From positions 7,936,001 to 8,000,000 of the forward strand of contig JASJZC010000005.1 of assembly GCA_037178855.1 (NCBI GenBank): 64,000 nucleotides of DNA, written 5' to 3'. How positions within the stretch are numbered: position 1 is the first letter of the stretch; every line of letters begins with the position of its first letter. A program made the translations under genes and the position numbers. Below the pieces are notes generated by a model, which was not told where the DNA came from, searched no databases, and saw nothing but the letters and a program-made list of their open reading frames with translations. This DNA comes from Oscheius sp. JU75. Taxonomy: Eukaryota > Nematoda > Chromadorea > Rhabditida > Rhabditidae. Positions 13,401-25,339 of the stretch are shown here, one piece after another.

Positions 13401-15114
13401 ATGCTCGGTCCGTCTTCATTGGGTGAGGCTGCTTCACACGTATCAAAGATAACTTTCAGGCAAATTAAAAGGGACAACATTCATTCTCCAAATTCTTGAC
13501 GAACCTCTGAATATTCTAATCGGCTTTCTATTGTTTCTCAGTGTGTTGTCTCTATTTGATGAGGATTCAAAGTAAGCTTGGATTTTTCTTCAACTGAGCA
13601 TATTTCAGAATAACGCTAGCCTCAAATACACCTATTGGAATCTCAATAAAGGGAAGATATGCTAAAAGCTCAACTCCACTTATTGTCGTTGTTACTCCTA
13701 CTTATGATCGACCGACAAGGATGCCCGATTTGATAAGGTAAACCTAACTTTTGCGATTGGATTTCGATTTTCTGTACACGCTATGGAGCCCGGATTACCA
13801 AAGACATGAAATCAAAGATTATCTTTACTTGGGCACCAAAAATCATTAAATGGAATATTTTTAGACTCTCGAACACCCTAACAAATCTAGACCACATTCA
13901 CTGGATCGTTGTAGAAGACGCTTGGGGTACAGAGACATCTATCAGAAATTTTCTAAATGATACCGGAATACCATTCACCTATTTGGCTACAGAGACCGCC
14001 AAAGAATATCCAAGTAAACAATATCATTTTAGACCAATTTTTTTTTTAGAGAAGGGTTGGTCACAACGGAATTTTGCTCTCAACTACATCCGTAATAATA
14101 TCGACCAGCTTCTACAAAACCACACGTCTGGAGTACTGTATTTCGCAGACGATGACAACTCCTACGACAGAAGACTTTTTGAGATTTACGTGAGGAATGT
14201 GAAAGTGCTGGGGATGTGGGCCGTCGGTAGAATACTTATGTGTTAACAGTTGAAGGAAGTTCAGGAACCGTCGGGGGAGCTGAGTTCGAAGCTCCGATAG
14301 TCAAAGATGGCATGGTGATTGGCTTTAATGTCAAGTTTTATCCGGAGCGAATATTTCCAACAGACATGGCTGGAATGGCCATCAACTTGAGAGAAGTATT
14401 GCGAACGGATACTACGTTTGGAAAAGATTGCCACGGATTCCAGCACAGTCCAGAAACATGTCTTCTGGAAGAGATGGGTTTCGGTCACGAGGATATTGAA
14501 CCTTTCGAGGGAGGTACTAATGTAGTTCTTAAAGCGTGTCTCGCTATTGCGCCCAAGCACCCAAAGCTGATGTGCATAGTTCAAAAAATTTGACAGGAAG
14601 CCGAAAAAGTTGATAAACTCGTGATTTCACGTTTTGCTGTAGGTTTTCAGATCTCATATGCTGCTTATCACATTGAGCGTGATATAATTAGTGAGACCAA
14701 ACCAAAAAGAGAAGACAAATGGTCAGAAATAGCTAAATTTTGATATTTTAGAGCTTTACTCACATTTTTACAGCCCAATTCCATTTCATTTTTTTTCCTT
14801 GTATGTTATTTGTCCACATGAATATAGAGTAGTGTTTTAACACAATGAGAATTACAAACGTCGACAAAAATTGGCAAAAACCCATTTTTCTCAGAGTTTG
14901 GGATAAAAGTGGCTTGAATTACCGCACGAAATACGGTCGATTCGAACTAAAGTTTTTCGTAGCGAGACACTCGCTTTAATTATAAGAAGCAATAGAATTT
15001 CAACTTCAGACCCTTGACGATATTCTCGTATGGCACACGAAGAGCGGAGGAATTCTGCGAGATCCTAAGAGGTGGGCCAGATTGGCTAATATTGACGAAG
15101 TTATACTTTTCTGA
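13401..15114 (+). CDS. Beta-1,3-glucuronyltransferase (GT43), type II membrane protein
   Basis: Exons are 13401..13422, 13460..13571, 13609..13737, 13865..14226, 14265..14521 and 15010..15114; the model closes at 328 aa, close to the family's usual length. There is a short cytosolic N-terminus, one TM anchor (NILIGFLLFLSVLSLF) and then the catalytic domain: VVVTPTYDRPTR, RLSNTL, HIHWIVVEDA, the DDD metal/UDP-binding motif in GVLYFADDDNSYD, GFNVKFYPERIFPTDMAGMA and the terminal ILVWHTKSGG. Such Golgi enzymes transfer glucuronic acid from UDP-GlcA to galactose, for example in the glycosaminoglycan linker. If the 488-nt last intron is not removed, the frame runs on to a stop at 14593 with an unrelated tail lacking VWHT, so the spliced form is preferred. 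Relatives are the nematode glct and sqv-8 genes; I cannot choose the orthologue. Confidence 0.85.
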
Positions 15115-15371
15115 AGTAAATCTGAAATAGGAACTCTCTGGACAGCTACTGTTTTTTATCGTCCGTGGGTCTGGTATAGTTTTTCTACTCATGTCATACG
15201 AACAAAACTGGAATCGACCATATTGTATTCAAGATATTGGAATCGACAAGCTAGTGCAGATGCGCTAGTATGGATACAAGTGTTTTCGTTGTCTATGCTA
15301 GATAGTACCGCTTGGCAAACAAGAAAAATTGCTTTCGAGTAAGGGGAAAGACAAAGACGGAACCACATAAT

Positions 15372-16621
15372 TTACTCTTCATTCGACCATTCTGCAATTT
15401 TCCTGACAATGCCAACAAGACCATGCCGGAATCGTTTGTTGACAGCAATAAGTGTAAGAGCACATACGAACCCGTGAAGACCCCAAACAAGCAACACCAA
15501 GTCGCTTATCTCTTCAAGCCATAATTTTTCCAAAAACGAACAGTCTAACCTCGAATGATCCATACCCTGAACAATGCAAATATAATCATGGCGAGTCCAG
15601 GTATTGTTATAAAAACTAGCGGAAGGACTAACTGAAAGTCATTTTATGTAAATTTGAGTAATGAAACCTGAAAGAATAAGGATATGTACAGTGTTCTGTG
15701 CATGTCCTTTGTTGCCGGTGAAATAGCTGCCAAATGTTGTTGTAAATGGATCAGGTGCCGCATGTGTACCATTGCAAAAAAGACTATTCCATACAAGATT
15801 GAAACCATTAGACACGACCATCCCATGTTGAGCATGGCTATTGGGTCGCGAATGTCAAGAAAATGCAGATTCGGAATTGTGAAGACAATATCAGGGATCT
15901 TGTAAATCTGAAGCGGAGCTCTAGCAAAGGTTGAAAGCTTACCTCTGCATAAAAGCTGAAAGTGTTCCTTTTCGAAAAATGAGGGATGCAAGAGAAAATG
16001 AGTATGGGGACGATGGTAAGAAAGAACATCAGTACTGAGAGCAATGTGAACGACTTCTTTTTCACTCTGAAAGATCATCTTCAAAGAAAAAGATGTGGTC
16101 AAGTTACTTGAGCTTGTGATCAGCTGGCAGTAGAGTCTGATGACGATGAAGCACCAAATTTAGATAACAGACTGATTCCGCTATGAGCAGAGAGAAAACT
16201 ATAGCCTCAAAATAGTTTATTCATAATTTCAATTGGTTTGGAACTTCAAGATGAGAATAAACTTACCAGCATATAGTTAGTACTGATCTTCCATGAGTAA
16301 CCAATGAATCCTGTTGCGTATCCACAAGGTAGTGGTAGGATTAGAACTGGAGCTATACCAACAATGACCAGTAGATCAAACAGAAAAGTGTTGATCTAAA
16401 ATCTAAAAGTCTTTTCCAGTTCTATGTCCTACCATTTGAACAATTAGATACCATTTGTAAGCCTTGTACTCCTTTCTCGAGAACATCAGTAAACAAAATA
16501 TAGCTAACAGAGCAGTCAGCATTCCCAGAAGACCACAGAATATCGATATTTTGGATAGGAGAGTAGGAGAGGTGTATTTATAGAGATCTGACGGGTTTTC
16601 GTACGTCAGAACCAAGATCAT
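15372..16621 (-). CDS. Srh-like serpentine chemoreceptor, 7 exons, 333 aa
   Basis: Exons are 16433..16621, 16267..16395, 16108..16205, 15943..16066, 15668..15907, 15550..15631 and 15372..15511; all phases close. Seven hydrophobic segments are present, with LPLPCGYATGFIGYS in TM2, AIVFSLLIAESVCYLNLVLH in TM3, the loop ATKDMHRTLYISLFFQ before TM6 and a TM7 followed by NKRFRHGLVGIVRK. It is a paralogue-level relative of the receptor at 11462..13009, and the two share strand and architecture with the GT43 gene between them. Intron 4 is only 35 nt. Ligand is unknown. Confidence 0.8.
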
Positions 16622-16689
16622 GTGAAGTTGAACATAGTGAAGAGGCGGACAGCGGAAAGAAGAGTCTTCTGATTACAGCTTGCTCCATA

Positions 16690-17125
16690 GGCGTAATTGG
16701 GCAACAATTGGTGGGTTCAGTTGCTGAGATCGTTGAAATGGATGTTTCATCTATTGTCTTGGTGAACAAAGATGTGTGTTTGGAAACTGGAAATATGGAA
16801 ATTTGCAGAACTTTGATTTGCAAAACTACTCATTATGGGCGGATGCATCCGGTTTTCCGTGTAAATGTTCAAGGAACAGCTCTGATGAATGCCTTTATGG
16901 CTTTGTTCATAACTTTATCCCACGTAGCTTATATTAAGTCGAGGCACCATTCATTTGTTCCACTGTGTCACTAACAGTGCACGCTCGGAGCAATCATTCA
17001 AACTAGCGTTCTCCCAGTGGGCACAGTCATGATAATAACTGTGCCTTCTTCTATATTGGATGCAAGACTTTCTTTCATAGCTACAAAAAAATCCGTGAGT
17101 CCGAGTGGGATGCGCAGTCTGACTC
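16690..17125 (+). pseudogene. Probable chemoreceptor remnant
   Basis: Two fragments in different frames resemble pieces of the neighbouring Srh-like receptors. One contains LMNAFMALFITLSHVAYIKS followed by RHHSFVP, like the TM3/HRHQTLLP region of the gene at 15372..16621. The other contains IIQTSVLPVGTVMIITVPSS, like the TM6 region after the conserved Q. Stops separate them and no splice chain joins them, so I read this as decayed sequence. Confidence 0.4.
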
Positions 17126-17129
17126 CAAA

Positions 17130-18080
17130 AAGTGAAAAATCGAGCTAGTTCATCCAGTTAGTTAAAACTTGGTGTGACAGGTAGGACCAGTGTTACCTAC
17201 TTTCAATCAAAGTTTAATCGCATTTCAATAGAAAACATGCATATTGGAAGAGGGTCACAAATTATTATCATACGGATATACTCTCTTGCCCACCAAACTT
17301 TTTTCATACTTTCGATCTTCACCTTTTTCATGACCATTAATCAAGCCCTCGGAATGTGTCCCTTTCTCTCCAAAGAGATTGATGTGATAACGGTTAACGC
17401 CTGCGCACTGTTTACCCAGCGGCGTTTTTGTCACCTCTAGCTCCCCTTCCTTGACCAGCTGGGAGAGAGAATTCATTTCAATCCACGCAAAAACTTGGAC
17501 AGGCGGCAGGCGCCGCTATGGCGCGAAAAAAGCGCCGGCGCAGACATGAACGAAGGGGAGATATCGAGATGGATGACCATTAATTTCGATAAGGATCGGT
17601 TCGGGATGATCCGTTCAAAAACTCAAAGCATCCGGGCACGGGGGCTAACAGGATGCTAATTCGTTGCGTAAAGTCCAGCCGAAACAATTAACCATGAGGT
17701 AGAAGAACTTTTGAAAAAGGTGGAAGCTCCACAAGTCTGATAGAACGCATTTTAACAAATGAATTGTTTCCTCCTCGCAGTCGCTTTTGGCAGTATTTTC
17801 ATAACGCTTAAGAGCAAAGTTTACAAGCTCAAGATCCATGCCCTGTAAAAGTGGGCAGATATTCAAAAGATCAAGGTAACAACGAATACATTTGAATGAA
17901 ACAGGCGGCAGTCAATAAAGAAGCCGGAGGCTTTTCTGCTGTCGTCTTTTTACCGACAAGTAATTTTTAAAAAAAAAAACCGTTTCTATGCGTCTCCGGT
18001 GGCACACTTAATGCGAGGCGGGGTCCGCCGCCCTCTTCGAGCGCCCATCACCGATCCGGCAGTCAGCAAGTTCAGCAGAG
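17130..18080. other. Intergenic region upstream of a collagen gene
   Basis: No gene recognised. It contains an A-run near 17970 and leads into the collagen core promoter. Confidence 0.4.
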
Positions 18081-18084
18081 GCTC

Positions 18085-18090
18085 TATAAA
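18085..18090 (+). promoter_or_regulatory. TATA box of the collagen gene
   Basis: TATAAA lies about 95 nt upstream of the collagen ATG, inside GCTCTATAAAAGAC. Strongly expressed, stage-regulated nematode cuticle collagens often have such boxes. Position fits a start of transcription near 18115. Confidence 0.55.
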
Positions 18091-18174
18091 AGACAGCCGG
18101 CTAGTGACTATCTTCAACATCCACCCCTTTCTAACACTTTGCATCACTTCCTTCTTAAATAGTCCTCATTTTAT

Positions 18175-18183
18175 CGATTTCAG
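18175..18183 (+). promoter_or_regulatory. 3' splice site abutting the collagen ATG (likely trans-splice acceptor)
   Basis: ATCGATTTCAG immediately precedes ATGG with no plausible upstream coding exon. In nematodes this arrangement marks spliced-leader addition. A cis intron in the 5' leader cannot be excluded. Confidence 0.5.
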
Positions 18184-19117
18184 ATGGTAAAGACGGCAGT
18201 TACGTTTGGTGCGGCATGCGGTGTGGCCTCCGTGCTGGCTGTCATGTACGCCACCATGGTCATCATGAATGACATCAACGCCATGTACGATGATGTCATG
18301 GGAGAGCTCGGTGGATTCAGAGTGAGTCATAGGAGAGAGTTTGTGGCATTTCTTCTCTTTAGCACGTTGCTGATGACACCTGGGATGACCTGATGATCGT
18401 TCGTCGCGGTGGAGAGAGCGCCAAGGACTACATGAACAGTATCTTCGGACGTAACAAGAGAAGCGCAAGCCAGTGTAGCTGTGGTCTCCCGGCTAACAAC
18501 TGCCCACCCGGACCTCCCGGAGCTCCTGGAGCCCCTGGAGAACCCGGAGAGACAGGACCTGACGGAAAGAACGGACCTTCTGGACCTCCCGGCCTCAACA
18601 TTGCTCCTCAGGCCGACACTCCTCGTGGATGCATCAAGTGCCCTCCTGGACCTCCTGGACCTGATGGTCTGCCCGGACAGGAAGGATTCCAAGGAATGCC
18701 CGGAGCTCCTGGAGAGCGTGGACCTTCCGGAAAGGACGGCGAGCTTGGACGTGTGGGAGAGATCGGAAACGAGGGAGAGCGCGGACAAGACGGACAGCCC
18801 GGTATGCCTGGAGCTCCCGGAAAGGACAAGCTCACCGGAAAGGGAATGCCCGGTATGCCCGGACGTGGAGGTATGCCCGGACCTCGTGGTCTTCCCGGAA
18901 ACCAGGGAGAACCCGGAGCTCCCGGAGACCAGGGAATCCAGGGACCTCCTGGACAGCCCGGAAAGGACGGATTCAATGGCCTTGACGGAAACCACGGACA
19001 GCCTGGTACTCAGGGAAAGTGGGTTGCCTTCGACCATGTTAGACTAATCGCTATACTTTCAGTGTCGGAGGAGATGCCGAGTATTGCCCTTGCCCTGCTC
19101 GTCGTCGTCGTCATTAG
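18184..19117 (+). CDS. Nematode cuticle collagen, 282 aa
   Basis: Exons are 18184..18321, 18363..19018 and 19063..19117. The N-terminal domain has a TM or signal anchor ([20 protein letters not shown]) and the conserved [16 protein letters not shown] region. A basic RNKRS site, typical of subtilisin-like processing, precedes the CSCG and CPPGPPG start of a Gly-X-Y domain interrupted by a [10 protein letters not shown] knot. A longer Gly-X-Y run follows, and the short C-terminus contains EYCPCPAR plus a run of four Arg and a His. The product is secreted by the hypodermis and trimerises and cross-links through its Cys knots in the cuticle. The ATG directly follows a TTTCAG 3' splice site at 18178..18183, so the mRNA is either SL trans-spliced or has a 5'UTR intron. 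An AATAAA lies at 19137. Confidence 0.92.
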
Positions 19118-19136
19118 ACACGCATCTCACAAGAGC

Positions 19137-19142
19137 AATAAA
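19137..19142 (+). terminator. Poly(A) signal AATAAA of the collagen gene
   Basis: A canonical AATAAA lies 20 nt after the collagen stop codon. Confidence 0.6.
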
Positions 19143-19428
19143 CATATCAATCCAAAACCGGTTCAGAAGTCTGCGATAGCTTTTTAGCTTATTGATACAA
19201 GCCTCTTTTTGTTAATATTGTCAATAGCATTCTTGGACAGCACAACCTCTTGACTTGCCATGACTGGCCAGCTTATTGCTCCTGGTCACGGAGAGACGGA
19301 CGGACGTAGATTATTGCGCTTTAGTAGCAGAGAAATTTTGAGTTTTTTTACCTAGAAAGACACAGACACCAAAATATTTATTTTGGCCTAACTTAAAGCT
19401 AGCATTGTCTACCATCGATTATTTCCAA

Positions 19429-21003
19429 CTAGTTCATGACTTTCGCCATCTCATTGTACAAAGCTAGCACAAGAGCAGCACCGAATGCACGGACAGAGTT
19501 CACCATGAACCCGTGATAGAATGCATTAGCTCCTTCTGTTGTAAGAATTGCCTGGAAGTAAGAATATATGAACTAAACAGATGAGAAAGTACCTTAGCAC
19601 ACTGCAGTGTTCCCTTGAACTGTCTAGATGAGCTGTCCTTCCCTGCATCCATCATCAGCCGCCTTCTGATTGTATCAAGAGGATATGACACTAACGAAGC
19701 AAAAAGTGCAGCACCCTAAAGGAATCTTTGACCTATGGAAGTAAAAAAAATCAACCTGAGCAACCCAAAAAGCTCTCCAGAAACTAAGATGTTCACCCTT
19801 TTTGCAGTAAGGATGAGCGAAGTCGAACAACCCATAGTAGAAACCCCTGTACACGATGATATACTGCATAGAGGGAACAAGACCTCTGAAATAGGCAAAA
19901 GTATGAGAAGAAAGAGTTTTTACTTGTAAAGGCCTGGGACTCCGTCGGTTTTAACTATTTTCTTCATACAGTCGAAGATACCTCGAAACTCGCGGTCCTG
20001 AAAAAATGATTCATGCGAAGTTTACTTCGTTCCTTAAGTACGGTCACTCGGGGGTTTCCCCGAGTTCTTCAAAACGTTTGACGCTCAACAGCCACAATCG
20101 GGATCGTCTGCATAAGCTAAGTGAACATTTTGCGATAAGTTTATGGTTGGTAGACAGCATTTTGAAACTTTATGGCGTTACAAATGCTGGGGCCTTCATC
20201 AGGTCCCTCTAGACTCTAGAGGGGAGCCGAGATGATATGGGTACGACACAAAGGATTTTTCAGTATCAGAAGCCTCGCATAATGATGCAAAAACTGCTGG
20301 ATGATTGTGTGGGTTTAATAAGTTTAATGAAAGAGAATCGAAAGAAGTAAACATCCTCACCTTTATGTTCTTCCCCATATCGACTCCTAGTCTAGTCCTA
20401 ACAAATTCCATTGGATAGATGGCTGTCATCGAAATGAGACCACCACCAGCACCAGAAGCAAGATTACCTGAGTTGGAAAGGTTTTGAACTAAACATGATA
20501 ACGCTACCTATCAAAAATCTAGCTTTCCGTTCTTGCGGATCCACTCCGTCCACAAAAAATTTCTTTAGGAAGTTTTTAGAAGCAATTCCTAAGCTCTCCT
20601 AAACAACAGTAGTAAATTTAAGTTTACCAGTGCTACCTGACTAGATGCTTTGAGCACACTGATCAAGTTTCCTCTCCAAAATGACAAAAACCCTTGTTCT
20701 TTCGGCAAACGGATGAAACATTCGACCATTCCTGTATATCTTTTATCGACAATTATAGTTGTCTGTGAGTTTTGAAGCTAAACTGGACAAGTTGCAAAAA
20801 AACTTCATAAGCTGCACCTGTAGGATGAGTTTTACTCGTTCAACTGGGGCTACGACGGTTTTGGCCACAGCGGCTGCCGCCGCACCGGCGAAGAAATCTT
20901 TAGAAAAACGAATTGCATCTTTTTTAACTTCTGCAATTGATTTGTAGTGAACATATAGAAAACATTCACACCTATAGTTTCTTTGACAGTCATTACCTCG
21001 CAT
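19429..21003 (-). CDS. ADP/ATP carrier (ANT-type mitochondrial carrier), 9 exons, 297 aa
   Basis: Exons are 20997..21003, 20818..20930, 20637..20762, 20508..20598, 20361..20467, 19924..19997, 19756..19885, 19593..19715 and 19429..19551; all phases close, and the length matches the family. Three carrier repeats each show the Px[D/E]xx[K/R] motif: [15 protein letters not shown] and YPLDTIRR. Further matches are [21 protein letters not shown] and a C-terminal EGANAFYHG. Such proteins exchange ADP for ATP across the mitochondrial inner membrane. The diagnostic nucleotide-carrier signature RRRMMM reads RRRLMM here (about residues 233-238), so it is a diverged paralogue. The first coding exon is only 7 nt (ATGCGAG); this start restores the expected N-terminal length. 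The fifth intron is 363 nt while the others are mostly about 40-70 nt. Confidence 0.88.
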
Positions 21004-21009
21004 TAGACT

Positions 21010-22290
21010 ATAGGAGAGGGAGATCTTGAATAAAATATTGAAATAGTGAATATGGGTAATCTGAAAGATATCATATATAGGAATAGAAAGATGCAACTGA
21101 AAATGATAATACAAGGTAGACAGTGACGAGTGTGCGATCAACTTGTTGTGGAACAACACTAAGTTCAAAATATCGCGGCTGTTATTTAAACGGACGCAAG
21201 TGCACCCGCACTGATATTTCATAATGGAGTACGTAATCACGTACTGGCAGAACCAAATTGCCGCAAACAAAATTGAAAACTACAACGGGTTGAAATTTCT
21301 ACATCGAAGAATACTCTGCTTTTATGCTTTTATCCAAGCAAAAAGTTGCCAAATACAACAAGGAAAATAATTTTTATAAAAAAAAAAAAACTACCTTTTC
21401 CACAAACCAATCTACGACATTAGTTCTCTAGCATAAAAGGGTTGCAAATATCTAATCTTTAATAAAACTCAGTCCCGAACTTTGAACACTTCAAGTTGTT
21501 TGAAAAAACTTTTTATTCGGTATTCAAGGCATTTCCGCTGAGCAATCACATCTGGAGAATCTTAGAGAGTATTTGGAGTGAAGATGAGCGCGTTGAATGA
21601 TCAGGGTTGCTACATGATCCGCTGTACAGGCTAGGCCAGACAAGCCAGGGTAGGCCACCTTCATGTACTACCACCCGGGATAATCGTTGTATAAAATCTT
21701 TTTGCACCACTTTGAACCACTTCTGCGAAATGAATCGATGGATGAACTACAGCTGAAAAGCACATGATTTTCAGTGGAAGTAAAAACTCACTACAAACAG
21801 AACGCCCTCTGTGGCGATTCGCCGGATGCAGAGCTTGAATTGCCTCAACAGTGATAACAATGCTATCTCTGCTGTTTTTTTTTCCACAAGAGTATCTTCT
21901 GAAAGAAGTTTCAATTGGACTGACGCCGTGACCGATAATATTTAGATTGAATAAAAAGTTTGGGCACTCCTTTGAATTGAAATTACCTCGTCTCTTTTTT
22001 TACGTGACTCCAGATCCTATTGGTGAAGGACCAGTGGCTGTTACACCAGGTCCAATGTTACTGTTTGTCCTTGATCTGAGATGATGGTGTTTACGTGAAG
22101 TATCAAAGGGCATGACACCTAGATCGGTGTAGCTACCACTTCACGAACGTGTAATGAAACCGTAGGTTTTGATCCAGAGCCGCTTTCAGCTCCAGCTATT
22201 GGAAGAGAGAGTGTAACCCCAGAATCAATTTGGCTGACGGCTCTTGCCCTCTTTCCGTGGTTAGCATGGTGATGAACTTGAGGTTTCGGG
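21010..22290. other. Intergenic stretch, no gene recognised
   Basis: Only short frames without domain signatures are present. Two A/T-homopolymer runs occur near 21380 and 21880. Confidence 0.4.
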
Positions 22291-22295
22291 GAGGC

Positions 22296-22800
22296 TCAAA
22301 AGGTTGAGTGGCTTGATCTCAAGCGTTCCTGTTCAGCTTTTTTCAGTCGTTGTCTTTCTCGCCTCTTTTCTCTTTGAAGTTTTTTTTTTGCAGTTCCTGC
22401 TCTAGTTCCCTCTTGTTGTCTAACTCTTCTTGACGATTTCTCTCGTTTTTTGCGCTCCAGCTCTCGCTGTCGTTCCTTCTTCTTTATCCTCTTCATCTCT
22501 GCGCTGTCTTTCTTGTTCACGTTAACGTTCTTTTTGCTGGCGACGTTCCTGATCCTGGCGACGTCTTCTCTCCTTCTTTTTCCCGTCGCTGTTTCTCGCG
22601 TTCTCTTTCGCGTTCACGCTCACAGACTGTGCGGTCGGTACAGGAGAGATTTCACTGACGAAGGTAGTAAGGAAGATAGTTCGTCGTTCAAGAGGGGACA
22701 GGCAACACTCGTGGTTGATAAAAATGTTAAGGTTTTTTATCAGACAATAAGGCACATTCGAGAGCTCTCCAGTGAAAACGGACTCGCATTCAGACAAAAA
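22296..22800 (-). pseudogene. Remnant of an Arg/Glu/Lys-rich low-complexity coding sequence
   Basis: On the minus strand, three frames in turn encode highly charged sequence, for example KKERRRRQDQERRQQKER, then a TAA, then REQERQRRDEDKEE in the same frame, then KRIKKKERQRELERKK in another. The charge bias crossing frames with stops suggests a decayed exon of a coiled-coil or RE-rich protein. I cannot connect it to other exons. Confidence 0.35.
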
Positions 22801-22869
22801 AATCCTGGAATGGAGCAGAGGTATAGTATAAACTTTCCCTATATGTCTCTAACTCTTTTTTTTTGTTTA

Positions 22870-23420
22870 TAGCCGGTGCTGCAACTTGATTGCTATAACA
22901 TTATTTTGGAAGTTAATGTCATTTATCCCAGGAAATGATTTCAACCAACATTTTACTTCCACATGCTTGCATCAGAAGGCTTTTTGAGGGATTATTTCCA
23001 AACTAACTACAAAAAAGGTATTTTGACCTTTTCGTACATAACGCCTTTCTACCACTTCCCTGCACCTTCTCGATTGCGACTTTTTAATCTTCGGAACATG
23101 GCTTGAAAAGAGAGAAATGGCCCGACTTATGACTTTTTTCGTTTATGTTGCACACTTGTTTTAGGTTTGATGCGACTCTGTCCACGTTTCACCTGTTTCC
23201 GGATACTTAGCATAAACCGTCGAACTTTTTTCTCAGCGTCAAGACAATCTCAACAAAGTTTAATCCTTGCCAGGCTAATCATCTCCTGATGACTAGCTGA
23301 TTGCTTCTGTCTATTCCCTGAAAGACGTGGTCACAACTTTTTCTAATTACAGCTCTGAACAAGGAACAAGCATTTTCTCCTTCACTTGGTCTTGTCTGAT
23401 AGTTCATTGAGGCGAGAAGC
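22870..23420. other. Intergenic stretch, no gene recognised
   Basis: No domain or splice chain was found before the receptor start at 23422. Confidence 0.4.
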
Positions 23421-23421
23421 G

Positions 23422-25087
23422 ATGGTTGATGTGGAAACGACAGCATTCATCTCCGAGGAGACAAATATGCCTTGTAGCCGGACCCTACAACTTTTTATGA
23501 CATCATGGGTTTCTGCTGGTTATATGGTGGTTGTGGTCGGGCTGGCTCTTGGTACAATGTCAGTTTTCGCGGCGAGGAAGACATTTCATCCATTCTTCAT
23601 GTGAGTTCATTAAATAAAAATTTTTTTCTGAAAACCCCTGTTCTACCTACAGCTACTTTTCAATTTATAATTATATAGCACCGGGAGTAACATGAAATGT
23701 GCAGCCAAAGCCTTCTGTTTGAATCATCAAGCTTAATTTACAGGATGTTCTTTCTTCCATTTCTTATATTCTACACTCTGTGCACTGTAGGCTACGTTAT
23801 TTTGGACTGGTGCACAATCTTCGGACTACTGGAAGATCACATTATCCCCAGTTATACCAACTTCATGGTCTTCATGACCTATCGAACCAACTCTCCGCTC
23901 ATTATATTCTTTCTTTTGGAACGACTCTACGCCACAACTTTTAGCGGCAGCTATGAGAAATCCAGGCCTTGGTGTCTCTTTGGGCCGCTTCTTCCTTTGG
24001 GAATTTTGCTTTCGCTGATCGACTTGTATCTTCTCAAGCGAAACTTTCTGGACGCAGCTTTGGAACAGTACACTCTCGTAGCATTGGAATGCGTTAATCT
24101 TATGGTATGACTGTTCTGAAATGTCTTTAAGACCAATTTTTCAGCTTCTCTGTATTTTACACCTGATTAACAAACGTCTCGTCCATAGACAAACATTTTC
24201 TGGTGTTCGCTTATCGAATAGATATCAACTCACGGAGAACATAAGGGTGCTTCGTTTAATTATTCCGGTGAGTAGACCATCCGACTAATCTCTATCCCTT
24301 AGTGTACAATTTTTCAAATTTATTCCCGATTCAGGCGAAATGGATTGTTTAGCTGAATGAGGCTTCTCTGAGCGCAATAGGGTTATTCCAAAAAGGAGTC
24401 ACAATTTGTTTTTGGCACTATTTGAACTTAACTTTAAAGCGCTTACATTGTTTCGTTCTCTCGACCTTTCGCCTAACTGTGGTGTGGGAAACTTAAAAAG
24501 TCCCTCTTATGTGTATGATCTCCCGTTGTGAGTCATTTGACCTCATGATTCTGATCTTCAATTTTTATTCAAAGGACCTGTTGTTGCCGGACTAATCCAA
24601 AGTCCTGCCTACCAAAATGTCAAGTAGCCGAAAGTAGGACGCAATGACATTAATTTACTTTTCGATTTTGTGAACAAGGGCAAAGTGTGTAAACAAAACA
24701 CTGGGAAGGTATCTGGAAAGTTCAGTCTTATTGTTTGTAAAGTTTGGACAAACTAGAGCAGATTTGACTGGATGTAACAAACAAAGTGCTTCGTTGCAGG
24801 TAGTCGTTTGGGACTTTGCCATCACTACGGAGGACCAGCTAGTCCAGATTTACTTCAAAATTAATCATTACTTCGACACTGCGAGGTGCGGGAAAGAGCC
24901 ATCCTATCTTTCTCAATATGTCTGCTTCAATCTAGTAAGTGAAATCAATGAACCTCTAAATGTCCTTCAGCTATCCATTCTCATAATCAGCTGGGTGCCG
25001 CTATCAGTACTTCTATCACATCCTGCCGTTAAGAAAGCTGCTGGCCAAATCCTTTGTTGCAGAAGGAAAGTGACATTAGAAAGGTAA
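23422..25087 (+). CDS. Sra-superfamily chemoreceptor (Sre/Srab-like), 304 aa
   Basis: Exons are 23422..23600, 23744..24104, 24145..24267, 24800..24934 and 24971..25087; phases close. The diagnostic stretches are an ER motif after TM3 (LLERLYATTFSGSYEKSRPW) and the conserved pre-TM6 loop LSNRYQLTENIRVLRL, which is typical of Sre/Srb/Srab receptors rather than Str types. TM7 (LSILIISWVPLSVLL) is followed by a short basic tail. The role would be chemosensation in ciliated neurons. The weak point is the 532-nt intron after LRLIIP: the TM6 continuation into VVVWDFAITT is less hydrophobic than expected, so an exon may be missed or altered there. Confidence 0.7.
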
Positions 25088-25339
25088 ATTCGGCTTGTCT
25101 AAAGCAGACTCGATTTGCTTAAGGAAACCAAAGAAGCTGGTAAACGTGCTGGGAGAAGATATCAAACAGACTCAGACTTCACAGGAACATTTTGCCAACT
25201 TGTACTCGCAATGGAAGTAACGTTTATCCTTAAAGAGTAAGGCATTGGAAACACTAGAAGATCTTTCTTTCCATACCCCTCCTTGTTTGTAGTGAAAAGT
25301 TGTTGAGATAGAATAACGTGGAAGAGACAGGTTAAAAGA

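Noticed and set aside
18327-19037. Long minus-strand frame rich in Ser/Gly/Arg opposite a collagen gene
   Set aside because: It is the antisense shadow of Gly-X-Y codons; the plus-strand collagen explains it.
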